DNA of 64,000 bases from Pseudobacteriovorax antillogorgiicola. Its GTDB lineage: Bacteria; Bdellovibrionota_B; Oligoflexia; Oligoflexales; Oligoflexaceae. Within the stretch, counting starts at the first letter, position 1. The number at the start of each line of letters is the position of its first letter. Shown here one piece after another: positions 28,243 through 35,885 of the stretch. The notes under the pieces were generated by a model. That model made no database searches. It was not told the DNA's origin and saw only the letters and a program-made list of their open reading frames with translations. The stretch is taken from the NCBI RefSeq assembly GCF_900177345.1, contig NZ_FWZT01000005.1, positions 186,001 through 250,000 of the forward strand, written 5' to 3'. A program made the position numbers and the translations under genes.

Positions 28243-29694
28243 TTAAAATCCACGAGCAATCAACCACAGCCCGGCAATCATGATAATCAGGCTGTAACTC
28301 ATTCGATCTTTGATTGCAAAGACCAAAGGGTCGGAAGGCATTTCACCGCGAAAGGCCTTCAACCATACCCTAGATATCCAATAGAGTATGAACGGCAAAG
28401 CTCCCCATAGGACCCTAGGATTTTCATTGATATTATGGACTTCTGGAGTGCTTAGATAGAGCGCCAGGACAAGAACCGATAGGTAGCCACTGGACACCCC
28501 AAAGGCCAGTAAGAGGGGCAGATCGCTAACCAAATAACCTCGCCGTGAGTTTTTTCCCATCTTGGCCTTAGCCATCAAAATCAATTCCGAACAACGCTTC
28601 ACCAATGCCAGGCTTAAAAAGAAGAATATGGCAAAGATCACAAACCATTCTGACAATGGAATCTGGCAGGCGACTGCACCAGCAATGACACGCCATGAAT
28701 AAAGACTCGCCAAGATTAAAATATCGGCTAGAACCACTTGCTTCAGACGAAGAGAATAGGCCGTCGTAAGCACGAAGTAGCCAATAATTAACGCTAGGAA
28801 TTCTAGGGAAACCGTGGCTGAAAGAGTGATGCCCAATAGCAAAAGACTCGGAAAAAGAATCGCTCCCCACTGAAGAGGAAGGTCGCCACTTGCAAATGGC
28901 CGGTTCCTGTTATCTGGGTGTCTTCGATCCGATTCAAGATCTAACAAATCATTGAGAATGTACACGCAGGAAGATAAAGCTGAAAACGCAAAGAAGGCAT
29001 GGAGGCAGGTAGCCCAAATCCCAAGTTCAATAAAGCGATAGGACATGAACATCGGTAAAAAAATCAATATATTTTTAGCCCATTGATGAGCCCTTACCTG
29101 CTTGACTATTAGTCTTAGCAACCCCCTTGACGGTGAGAACGTCTTCTCGATATTTGCAACCTTGGCGGCACGGCGCTGGGTCTTCCGTGATGGATTTACT
29201 AAGAAAGCCTTCTCCGACCGTTGCCATACAGCAATATCTGCGGCGCTATCACCGATATAGTCGAATCCCTTCTCTCCAAACTTATCTGCAAGGAGTTGAG
29301 CCTTGGCCTCTCCCTTCAGGTTTCTTGTCTCATCTGATGCCAGTACGCTAGTAAATAAGCCCAGATACTGGGCGACATTTTCCGCAATAAGGTAGGGGCT
29401 AGCCGTAGCCAGCACCACGGGTCTGCCAGCCTCTCGTTGCTCTGATATCAAAGCAAGCACATCGGGATTGTAGGGAAGGCTCGCGGGATCCAGATCAGCA
29501 TGACGAAAAACTTGAAACTTAAAATGGAGTCGTCCCTTCAGGAGCCAACTTGGGAAAAGGAAGAGAAACAGATAGTTTTTTCGCAAGAGCACAAAAATGG
29601 CCTCAATGAGACAGTCAGTTTTAACGAGAGTTCCATCGAGGTCGACACAAAGAGGGTGGCGTTCCATCGACTTGATCAACTGGAGCTTCTTCAC
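28243..29694 (-). CDS. HAD phosphatase - UbiA prenyltransferase fusion
   Basis: 483 residues. An N-terminal HAD domain (about 10-195) has motif I VDLDGTLVKTD (D18, D20) and motif III GDSAADIAVWQ (near 145). The C-terminal UbiA-type domain (about 200-483) has about eight to nine membrane helices, the Asp-rich motif NDLLDLESDRRHPDNRNRPFASG (near 245) and a second region DILILASLYSWRVIAG. UbiA enzymes transfer prenyl groups; relatives that form decaprenyl-phosphate-ribose (DPPR synthase) pair naturally with a phosphatase, and a fusion could do both steps. The GTG start lies 2 bases after the stop of the upstream gene at 29697; an ATG at 29667 is the alternative. Confidence 0.85.
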   Translation of the reverse strand: MKKLQLIKSMERHPLCVDLDGTLVKTDCLIEAIFVLLRKNYLFLFLFPSWLLKGRLHFKFQVFRHADLDPASLPYNPDVLALISEQREAGRPVVLATASPYLIAENVAQYLGLFTSVLASDETRNLKGEAKAQLLADKFGEKGFDYIGDSAADIAVWQRSEKAFLVNPSRKTQRRAAKVANIEKTFSPSRGLLRLIVKQVRAHQWAKNILIFLPMFMSYRFIELGIWATCLHAFFAFSALSSCVYILNDLLDLESDRRHPDNRNRPFASGDLPLQWGAILFPSLLLLGITLSATVSLEFLALIIGYFVLTTAYSLRLKQVVLADILILASLYSWRVIAGAVACQIPLSEWFVIFAIFFFLSLALVKRCSELILMAKAKMGKNSRRGYLVSDLPLLLAFGVSSGYLSVLVLALYLSTPEVHNINENPRVLWGALPFILYWISRVWLKAFRGEMPSDPLVFAIKDRMSYSLIIMIAGLWLIARGF

Positions 29695-29696
29695 CC

Positions 29697-31745
29697 TTAA
29701 CCCCCACGTGGTGTGAGGTAGAAGTAGTCACGGTTATCGGGATAACCAATAAAACGCGGCACATTGCCTTTAAACCGTTGGTCGAGTACCTTCATACCCT
29801 TGACTAGCTGCTCCGGAACATTGCCCTTGGATTTATTCTGTGGATAGAGAGCCAAGTAAGTATGTTCTAGGGCATTCATATCAAGATGCATCCCATAGTC
29901 ACAGCTGTAGGCTTGAAAGATACGTGCCATGGCAGTGGGTGTTACGCTAGAGAAGTAGCCATAGATCAGAAATTGCTTATCACCCTGTCTTGTAAGACAC
30001 ATACCAGCACGCAGGGTCCTGAATTCCCGGTCTTGTGACCCCGACCAATTACCTAAGGTCCAGTTACTCACATAGTCCCCAGGCACTCCTTTCAAAGCCT
30101 CCTCATCAAACTTGATGACTGGGACTCCGTTTTGACGAGCATGTTTGATAGAGCCAAGATTCAAATTATCCGAAGACTCCCAAGTTTTCATATCGATTCG
30201 ACCATCCTGATAGATGATCATGGTTGCCAGCTGCTCTTGCATCTTGCTAAATATGACTCCATTTTGGATGAAGCCGTAGTGAGTGCCAAAGTTCTCCTTG
30301 GACAACTTACCCCACTTAAACGCGCCATGACTGCGTTTGAAGCCACCGGTAAATGTCGCCGCCACAAGCTTTCCGATCTCAGGAGGGATCAAGCCGGTAG
30401 GAGCAATAGGCTCAATGGTGTCGAAGCCATCAGGTCCGGGTATGCTAAGATCACGATCGGCCTTCCGAACTCGACCTGACCAGCCGACTCTCGGGTGTTC
30501 AGTACCGACTGCGAAGTTCAAATCAAAGCGGGTCATATCAAACGCAATTAGATAGTTGACAGCACTTTTCTCCACTGGTCCGAGGCCCTTGACATAGTGG
30601 CCATGACTTTTAAGAATCTCCTCAGAAATCGCTTCGGCTTCAAGAACACTGATAAATACTCCGCTGTGGTTTTTTGCTGGATACCACTCACCGAGTTGAA
30701 CTGCTTCTTCGGGCTTAACATTCTTGATTGCTATTCCAAGTTCTTCCGCCTGAACAAGCTTGCTTTGATATTCTGGTGCCAGCACGGCAGCCTGTGGAAT
30801 CCCGTAACCACGTTTAGCACTTGTGGCCGCCTCCGCGGTGTCACTGACCTTGGCATCAATAAGGTAGCGGTCTTTGTATAAGGTGTTCTTGACAAGCTCG
30901 GTAATGGCTTCTCCGCCCCAAACGCGATCGCGGAGAAACTCCACAACCCACTCTTTTGTGGTGCGATAGCCCTCGATTTTCTGCCTGAGATAAATCTTTT
31001 CATCACACAAAAGGGTATAGGGCTTCTTTTTAAAAGACGCCAACTTAATTTCTGCACCGTTCGAAGCCCAAAGCTCGCAAGAGTGAGTCTCTTGACCTTC
31101 AGTGATCACGATTCCATTTGGAAAGCTTGAGTCCAGGCTTAATTTCTGAATCTCAGGAGAGATAGTTTGCAGGTGATACCACTCATGGTCTTTCTGATGG
31201 GGCCAAAAAATCCTAACCAAGTACCAGAGATTCACTTTTGGATTGAGGTTGATCAACTGTACTTCACCACGGGCGTTACCCTTGCCCATGATCGTAATCT
31301 TCTCACTCTCCTGATACGGCTGGATGTCAATGATCGATAATTTCTTTCTTACCTTTCGCTCACTGGGCGCTGTTAGAACAGGAGCGCCCTGAACTGCTTG
31401 CCCCCCTAAATCTTCAAGATTACAGAAAACATCAGCGTTGCTGGGATCACATTCATTTTTTCGAGGCTTGGCTTGGGCCTTGAGTGACATTGTTCCGAAG
31501 GCTTGGTAGGTATCTGGATCGAGTCTTTCATTGGTTGGGGCGTCGGCGGGTAGGTCGTTATCTGATTCGTCCCGATTCTGAGACAGCTGGCTACTCTGCT
31601 CCAACACTACATCTGTTGAAGATGTTTCGAGCACGTCTGACTCTAGGCTCCTACCCTCTGCGAAACAGGGGAAGTTCCAACTGAAGACGTAAAACGTCAG
31701 CATGAACTCTAAGCCTATGTAACGAGACCACATGCATCTTAGCAT
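29697..31745 (-). CDS. Exported protein, possibly phosphodiester-glycosidase-like
   Basis: 682 residues with an N-terminal signal peptide after a charged start and a long low-complexity linker to about residue 110. The C-terminal part (about 380-680) contains AATFTGGFKRSHGAFKWG, a 'TMIIYQDGRIDMKTW' stretch and YGMHLDMNALEHTYLAL, which recall the NAGPA (DUF2233-type) fold used by phosphodiester glycosidases that remove or process sugars. The similarity is only by pattern. It directly precedes the HAD-UbiA fusion with a 2-base gap, so the two are likely co-transcribed, which suggests a shared role in polyprenyl-linked sugars or the cell envelope. Confidence 0.6.
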   Translation of the reverse strand: MLRCMWSRYIGLEFMLTFYVFSWNFPCFAEGRSLESDVLETSSTDVVLEQSSQLSQNRDESDNDLPADAPTNERLDPDTYQAFGTMSLKAQAKPRKNECDPSNADVFCNLEDLGGQAVQGAPVLTAPSERKVRKKLSIIDIQPYQESEKITIMGKGNARGEVQLINLNPKVNLWYLVRIFWPHQKDHEWYHLQTISPEIQKLSLDSSFPNGIVITEGQETHSCELWASNGAEIKLASFKKKPYTLLCDEKIYLRQKIEGYRTTKEWVVEFLRDRVWGGEAITELVKNTLYKDRYLIDAKVSDTAEAATSAKRGYGIPQAAVLAPEYQSKLVQAEELGIAIKNVKPEEAVQLGEWYPAKNHSGVFISVLEAEAISEEILKSHGHYVKGLGPVEKSAVNYLIAFDMTRFDLNFAVGTEHPRVGWSGRVRKADRDLSIPGPDGFDTIEPIAPTGLIPPEIGKLVAATFTGGFKRSHGAFKWGKLSKENFGTHYGFIQNGVIFSKMQEQLATMIIYQDGRIDMKTWESSDNLNLGSIKHARQNGVPVIKFDEEALKGVPGDYVSNWTLGNWSGSQDREFRTLRAGMCLTRQGDKQFLIYGYFSSVTPTAMARIFQAYSCDYGMHLDMNALEHTYLALYPQNKSKGNVPEQLVKGMKVLDQRFKGNVPRFIGYPDNRDYFYLTPRGG

Positions 31746-31992
31746 CGAATAAATCCGCTCATAAAATCTCTAGCTCGAACTTCGACGAACCACCATAAGC
31801 CCATCAAATAATTCGAAAAGGAACACCTTATTTCCTCTTCTCCAGGCCTATCGTTGGTATTCCTTCATATCTTTAGACTTACTGCATTGATTAGTTGGAA
31901 ATAAAGCGATAACCGGGCAATCCTACCCAAGATTTTTAGAAAAAAATTTTTTAGAATTGTAAACATTGTTAACTGCATTGAGGAGTGATCAG
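31746..31992. other. Divergent intergenic region
   Basis: About 250 bases between the divergent exported protein (minus) and the YGWH-type lipoprotein (plus). It is AT-rich at 31930-31975. It must hold the promoters of both; none is clear. The AGGAG of the lipoprotein gene is at 31981. Confidence 0.4.
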
Positions 31993-32865
31993 ATGGCACT
32001 CGTTCACCAGATCCTAGGATGGGTTCTACTTTCTTACATTTTATCAGGATGTGCAACGCTGGTGGGACCTCCCGTCCCGATTGCGATTCCCGACCGCGAC
32101 AGTAGCTATCCTACAGGTAAAGAATTTATCAGTCAGCTAAATGGAGTCAATGAGTATCAACGAGAAATTCGCATTTTAAGGGAACTCCGGCGAGGAAATA
32201 TTCCCAGCCACCTGAAAAACTTTGTTCCCATCGATATCAATCATCGATTAAAAACTGGTCGTACAGTTAAGGCAACCCTATGGGTGACTCCAGATTATCT
32301 TGCGGTAGGAAGCAATTCGGATTTTATCAGGGTCCCGATGAATCCAATCACAGCACAACGGGTTGCAGATCACTTTGCCTGCGTGTTGCCGACAGCCAAG
32401 ATCGTTGACCTTGTGTACCAACAAGCTGAGGTGAAATTAAAGCCGTCGACCTTCGCACCTGGAAAACACATGGTACGGACAGCTCAATTTGTGAAACACA
32501 ATGACTTAATCAAAACTCAGATGGAAGATCATAGTAAAAGCGCTCTTGTTGCTGGTCATAAAAAAGACGTGGTGATCAGCAATAAACTCAATAAGCGCAA
32601 AAAGAGAGTCGCCATTTACGGCTGGCATCGCCTCAACGGCAAGGCGATCCAACCTCTAAGTACCATCCATGGCAATTACTATTCAGACTATAGCCATGGA
32701 GTTCGATTGGTGGCTGGAATGATGGAGATTGATGGCAACATGATACCTGTGGCTGAGGTTCTCCAAGATCCCGTATTGGCGACCATCATCAGCTATGAAG
32801 GTAGCCTAAAGAATACCCGTTACCCAACGGAGGGAGCTTGGACCCGCAAGCGGTGGATGCCATAA
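31993..32865 (+). CDS. Lipoprotein of the uncharacterised YGWH family (copy 2)
   Basis: 290 residues, starting at the ATG with GAGGAG upstream rather than at the more distal TTG. The signal peptide ends in the lipobox LSGC, so this copy is a lipoprotein, unlike the soluble exported copy at 22578. Shared blocks include FVPIDINHRL, PDYLAVGSNSDFIRVPMN, LVAGHKKDVV, VAIYGWHRL, IQPLSTIHG and YSDYSHGVRLV. Core identity to the other copy looks like roughly 45 percent by eye. All the His and Asp residues noted there are conserved. Function unknown; enzymatic role inferred. Confidence 0.78.
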   Translation: MALVHQILGWVLLSYILSGCATLVGPPVPIAIPDRDSSYPTGKEFISQLNGVNEYQREIRILRELRRGNIPSHLKNFVPIDINHRLKTGRTVKATLWVTPDYLAVGSNSDFIRVPMNPITAQRVADHFACVLPTAKIVDLVYQQAEVKLKPSTFAPGKHMVRTAQFVKHNDLIKTQMEDHSKSALVAGHKKDVVISNKLNKRKKRVAIYGWHRLNGKAIQPLSTIHGNYYSDYSHGVRLVAGMMEIDGNMIPVAEVLQDPVLATIISYEGSLKNTRYPTEGAWTRKRWMP

Positions 32866-32953
32866 TAGATATTTAATTTTAGCAACTTAGAGAACAACTC
32901 TAGCAATTACCAGCCATTAGGGTTAAGACAGGCCTTCAAATGTCGGAGGAATT

Positions 32954-33253
32954 ATGTCACAAACCTTAGAAGAAAAACTAAGTGCTGAACAAGATGTGTT
33001 GCCTTGGGCCGATCTTGTTCGTCATTTCGCATTCGGCAGACTCTTTCTTGTAGCCCCAGAACTCGATCTCACACGGGCCGCAGCTGCCATAGCAAATGAC
33101 CAAGCCTCACTTATTAAGACTTGGATGGATCAGGGCCTCTTTCTTACACCGAGCGCTACACAAGTAGAATCTTGGCAGGACGCACAAACTCAGTTTCTTG
33201 TTAATATCGTATCCCCATTTGTTGTGGTTCAAGAGCAACCCTGTTGCAACTGA
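32954..33253 (+). CDS. DUF2288 family protein
   Basis: 99 residues. Matches the DUF2288 pattern: an N-terminal LxxKLxAEQDVLPWADLVRHFAFGR, LDLTRAAAAIANDQ in the middle, and PFVVVQEQ at the end. Function is unknown in all relatives. GGAGG precedes the ATG. It stands alone on the plus strand before the histidine kinase leader. Confidence 0.8.
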   Translation: MSQTLEEKLSAEQDVLPWADLVRHFAFGRLFLVAPELDLTRAAAAIANDQASLIKTWMDQGLFLTPSATQVESWQDAQTQFLVNIVSPFVVVQEQPCCN

Positions 33254-33368
33254 CGCAGAAAAACATCGGCCTTGCCTTCATGGTTATTTTCGAGAGAGTT
33301 TCTCATAGCTTAGCAGTGAGCTGATAATCCAGCTAAAAAGTTTCGATTTTTTCTGAACTTTACCTGGG

Positions 33369-33413
33369 AAAATCCGATCCTTAGATCATATATTTCGACT
33401 AAGGACGGATTTT
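33369..33413 (+). promoter_or_regulatory. Hairpin that contains the Shine-Dalgarno sequence and start of the histidine kinase
   Basis: AAAATCCG-AT-CCTTA (33369-33383) is complementary to TAAGG-A-CGGATTTT (33400-33413) around a 16-base loop. The right arm contains the AAGGA that serves the kinase and the first two T of its TTG start (33412). The same sequence reads as a stem ending in TTTT, so it might also be a terminator of the DUF2288 gene. Confidence 0.55.
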
Positions 33414-34767
33414 GCAAATCTCCTCGACCCTAAAAATTTGCGACGAGACGCGCCGATGGGAGCAGACTCAGATCCCAAGCTATAGTCGCAGCGTCGCTGT
33501 TTTCTATGCCTGCACACTAAGCCTAATTCTTACCACCCAACTTGTCGGCCTTTATGCACAACCAGGCTTTATCTGGCAGCCTTATCTGATTTGCCTTTTA
33601 ATGTGTGGCATCACTATATTGTCAAGCTATCTCACGAGGCTTCCCTATGCTAGTCGAGTCCAAGAATCGATGCTCGTGCTATTGGTGGTCTGCTGCGTAG
33701 GGTTTTCCTTGTTTAAAACACAAGCTCATAGCCAGCCTTTGCCACACTCGCTGGAAACTGTCATGTTTATCTTTATGGCCTCTTTTTCAAGCTACAAGTT
33801 TAAGAGGGCATTTGCATCTCAACTTCTAATGAACCTTTGCCTGATAGCCGCCGCATTTAGCCAGACTCAGTCGATTAGCAAAGGTAGCTTGACTCCTGCT
33901 GCAGCCATAGTCGTTTCCGGCGCCTTTGGCTTGTACCTTCGTCGGCTATTCAATGGCATCCTTCACACGAAGCTACGGCTTCAAAGGCAGCAATCCATCG
34001 TCGAAAGTCAGGCCCGAGAATTAGAAAAGACCATCCAAGAGAAATCAATTCTATTGAAGATTCTCTGTCACGATGTCACCAACCCCATTGCTGTGATTGA
34101 TTCATACGCAGAATTACTCGCCAAGCGGAACTCGTTTAAGGAAGCAAAGGTGAATGAATGGATTGCTAAAATACAGTCTGCCTGTCATTCCACACGAGAG
34201 ATTCTTGATCACATTCAAGACCTGGAAGCCCTGTACAGCGAAAAGAAGAGCTTACCACTGAAGCCAGTGCGCTTAGACCAAGCTATTGAGCAGGCCTTGC
34301 ACCTTCTGGAAGATGCAATCTCTCAAAAGAAAATTCAAGTGAACATCAAAACCATTGGAGAAAAGCAAACGGCCTTCGTTGCAGCTGAACCACGAAGTCT
34401 CGCCTACCAAGTTTTATTGAACCTTCTCGGTAATGCCATTAAGTTCAGTTTTGAAGGGGGAACCATCGATATCGAGACACAAACACTAAATACCTATGTA
34501 CTGGTTCGTATCCGCGACTATGGTGTGGGAATTCCAACTGCTGTGCGCGATCGCATTCTTGACCCTCGAAGTCAATACTCAAGCCTGGGAACTCTAGGAG
34601 AGCAGGGCAATGGATTCGGTTTAACGATCGTCAATGCCTATATCAAAAAATACGGTGGGAGCCTTGCCATTGAATCAGCTCATAATGAGGATGGTGTCAC
34701 CGGCACTACCTTCGAAATCCGATTAAGTCGAGCTGAAAACCGCGACTTGGGTTCTCTAGCTTCCTAG
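33412..34767 (+). CDS. Membrane sensor histidine kinase
   Basis: 451 residues from a TTG start; AAGGA is 6 bases upstream and no other start fits before the first helix. About six membrane helices span 30-185, with a short cytoplasmic coil and no periplasmic sensory domain. The kinase core has the phosphoacceptor in ILCHDVTNPIAVIDSY (H near 220), N box NLLGNAIKFSF, G1 box RDYGVGIP and G2 box GEQGNGFGLTIV. A HisKA-type kinase with an integral-membrane sensor; the signal is unknown. No response regulator adjoins it, so it is an orphan. Its leader is unusual (see hairpin). Confidence 0.9.
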   Translation: MQISSTLKICDETRRWEQTQIPSYSRSVAVFYACTLSLILTTQLVGLYAQPGFIWQPYLICLLMCGITILSSYLTRLPYASRVQESMLVLLVVCCVGFSLFKTQAHSQPLPHSLETVMFIFMASFSSYKFKRAFASQLLMNLCLIAAAFSQTQSISKGSLTPAAAIVVSGAFGLYLRRLFNGILHTKLRLQRQQSIVESQARELEKTIQEKSILLKILCHDVTNPIAVIDSYAELLAKRNSFKEAKVNEWIAKIQSACHSTREILDHIQDLEALYSEKKSLPLKPVRLDQAIEQALHLLEDAISQKKIQVNIKTIGEKQTAFVAAEPRSLAYQVLLNLLGNAIKFSFEGGTIDIETQTLNTYVLVRIRDYGVGIPTAVRDRILDPRSQYSSLGTLGEQGNGFGLTIVNAYIKKYGGSLAIESAHNEDGVTGTTFEIRLSRAENRDLGSLAS

Positions 34768-34776
34768 TTGAAAATT

Positions 34777-35217
34777 TCAATAGATCCAATCAACAACATG
34801 ATCTTCAAGATCCTTAACCCTCTCCTCAGAGACAACCTTCCCCTTCACCGAAGCACCTGCTTTGTGAATAGAGTGCTTGTTGCCGCTAACAAGGTGATGC
34901 CATTTTGGTAAATCTTTGCCCTCTGCAACAAGGCGGTACGCGCATGTTGCCGGCAACCAAGAAAGCCGCCTAACTTTCTTAGGTGTCAAAATCTGACAAT
35001 CTGGAACGAAACGTCGACGTTTTTGATAATTCTTGCACCGACAAGCCTGGCTATCAAAAAGCTTGCAAGCAACATTTGTAAACACCAAGTCACCTGTTTC
35101 TTCATCTTCAAGCTTATTGAGACAACATTTGCCACAGCCATCACATAAGGACTCCCACTCAGATGGGCTGAGCTGCTCAAGAGTCTTGACCTTCCAAAAT
35201 TTCTGCAATTGATCCAT
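34777..35217 (-). CDS. YcgN/UPF0260 family Cys-cluster protein
   Basis: 146 residues. The CxxCGKCC motif (CDGCGKCC near residue 25) and downstream Cys residues (ACRCKNY, PDCQIL, ATCAYRL) match the YcgN/UPF0260 family, thought to bind a metal or Fe-S cluster. Function unknown. GAGGAG precedes the ATG. It converges on the histidine kinase gene. Confidence 0.85.
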   Translation of the reverse strand: MDQLQKFWKVKTLEQLSPSEWESLCDGCGKCCLNKLEDEETGDLVFTNVACKLFDSQACRCKNYQKRRRFVPDCQILTPKKVRRLSWLPATCAYRLVAEGKDLPKWHHLVSGNKHSIHKAGASVKGKVVSEERVKDLEDHVVDWIY

Positions 35218-35329
35218 AGTGTCTCCTCGTTCCTGAAAAAAGAGGACTACTAGGAAGGAACAGTAATTGCAAGGTTATTACTATAAAGAAAGCCGGAATC
35301 GGCTACTAAGAACACACCGGAGAGAATAA

Positions 35330-35746
35330 GTGATTGTTATAAAAGACAATTTCTATATACCATCCCTTGAGATCGACTTTCAATTTGCGCGCAGTTCCGG
35401 GCCAGGTGGCCAGAATGTGAACAAAGTCAACAGCAAAGCCATCCTATCATGGCAGTTTAGCGAAAATCGCAACCTTCCAGAAGGTGTTCGCAAGCGGTTC
35501 GAAGAACGTTTCAGCAATCGAATTAATAGCGATGGCCAGGTGATCATTCACAGCGAAAGATATCGCGACAGACCACAGAATATAAAAGACTGTGAAGACA
35601 AACTTAAAGAGATGCTCCTTGCGGTTTGGCAACCAGCCAAAAAAAGAAAACCAACGAAACCCACAAGAGCATCAAAGGAAAAACGCCTACAGGCTAAGAA
35701 AGGTCGCTCAGAAACAAAGAAAAATAGACAGAAGATTGCCTACTAA
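35330..35746 (+). CDS. arfB: Peptidyl-tRNA hydrolase ArfB (YaeJ-like)
   Basis: 138 residues. The GGQ motif reads SSGPGGQNVNK (near residue 25), and the Lys/Arg-rich tail (KKRKPTKPTRASKEKR onward) enters the mRNA channel in homologues. There are no codon-recognition domains, which separates ArfB from true release factors. It rescues stalled ribosomes on truncated mRNA. The start is GTG after GGAGAG. Confidence 0.9.
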   Translation: MIVIKDNFYIPSLEIDFQFARSSGPGGQNVNKVNSKAILSWQFSENRNLPEGVRKRFEERFSNRINSDGQVIIHSERYRDRPQNIKDCEDKLKEMLLAVWQPAKKRKPTKPTRASKEKRLQAKKGRSETKKNRQKIAY

Positions 35747-35764
35747 ACTTTCGATTACTTTTAT

Positions 35765-35806
35765 CCCAAACCATACCTGTGCTGCCATTTAGTGTTAAGG
35801 TTTGGG
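35765..35806. repeat. Inverted repeat downstream of arfB
   Basis: CCCAAACC (35765-35772) and GGTTTGGG (35799-35806) are perfect complements 26 bases apart. It lies 20 bases after the arfB stop and about 80 before the protease gene. It may be a weak terminator; no T-run is present. Confidence 0.3.
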
Positions 35807-35885
35807 TCGCTATATAGACTTTTCCCACTTACTTCCGATATAACTATAGATACTCTTAATCCCTCCAAGTGAATCAGGAGAATCT

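Noticed and set aside
28001-28267. Reverse-strand frame of 88 codons bridging the HAD-UbiA gene end and the FKBP start
   Set aside because: GTG start inside the UbiA gene without a ribosome binding site, overlaps the FKBP start, and no motif. The frame is open through the 190-base gap, but I consider it chance.
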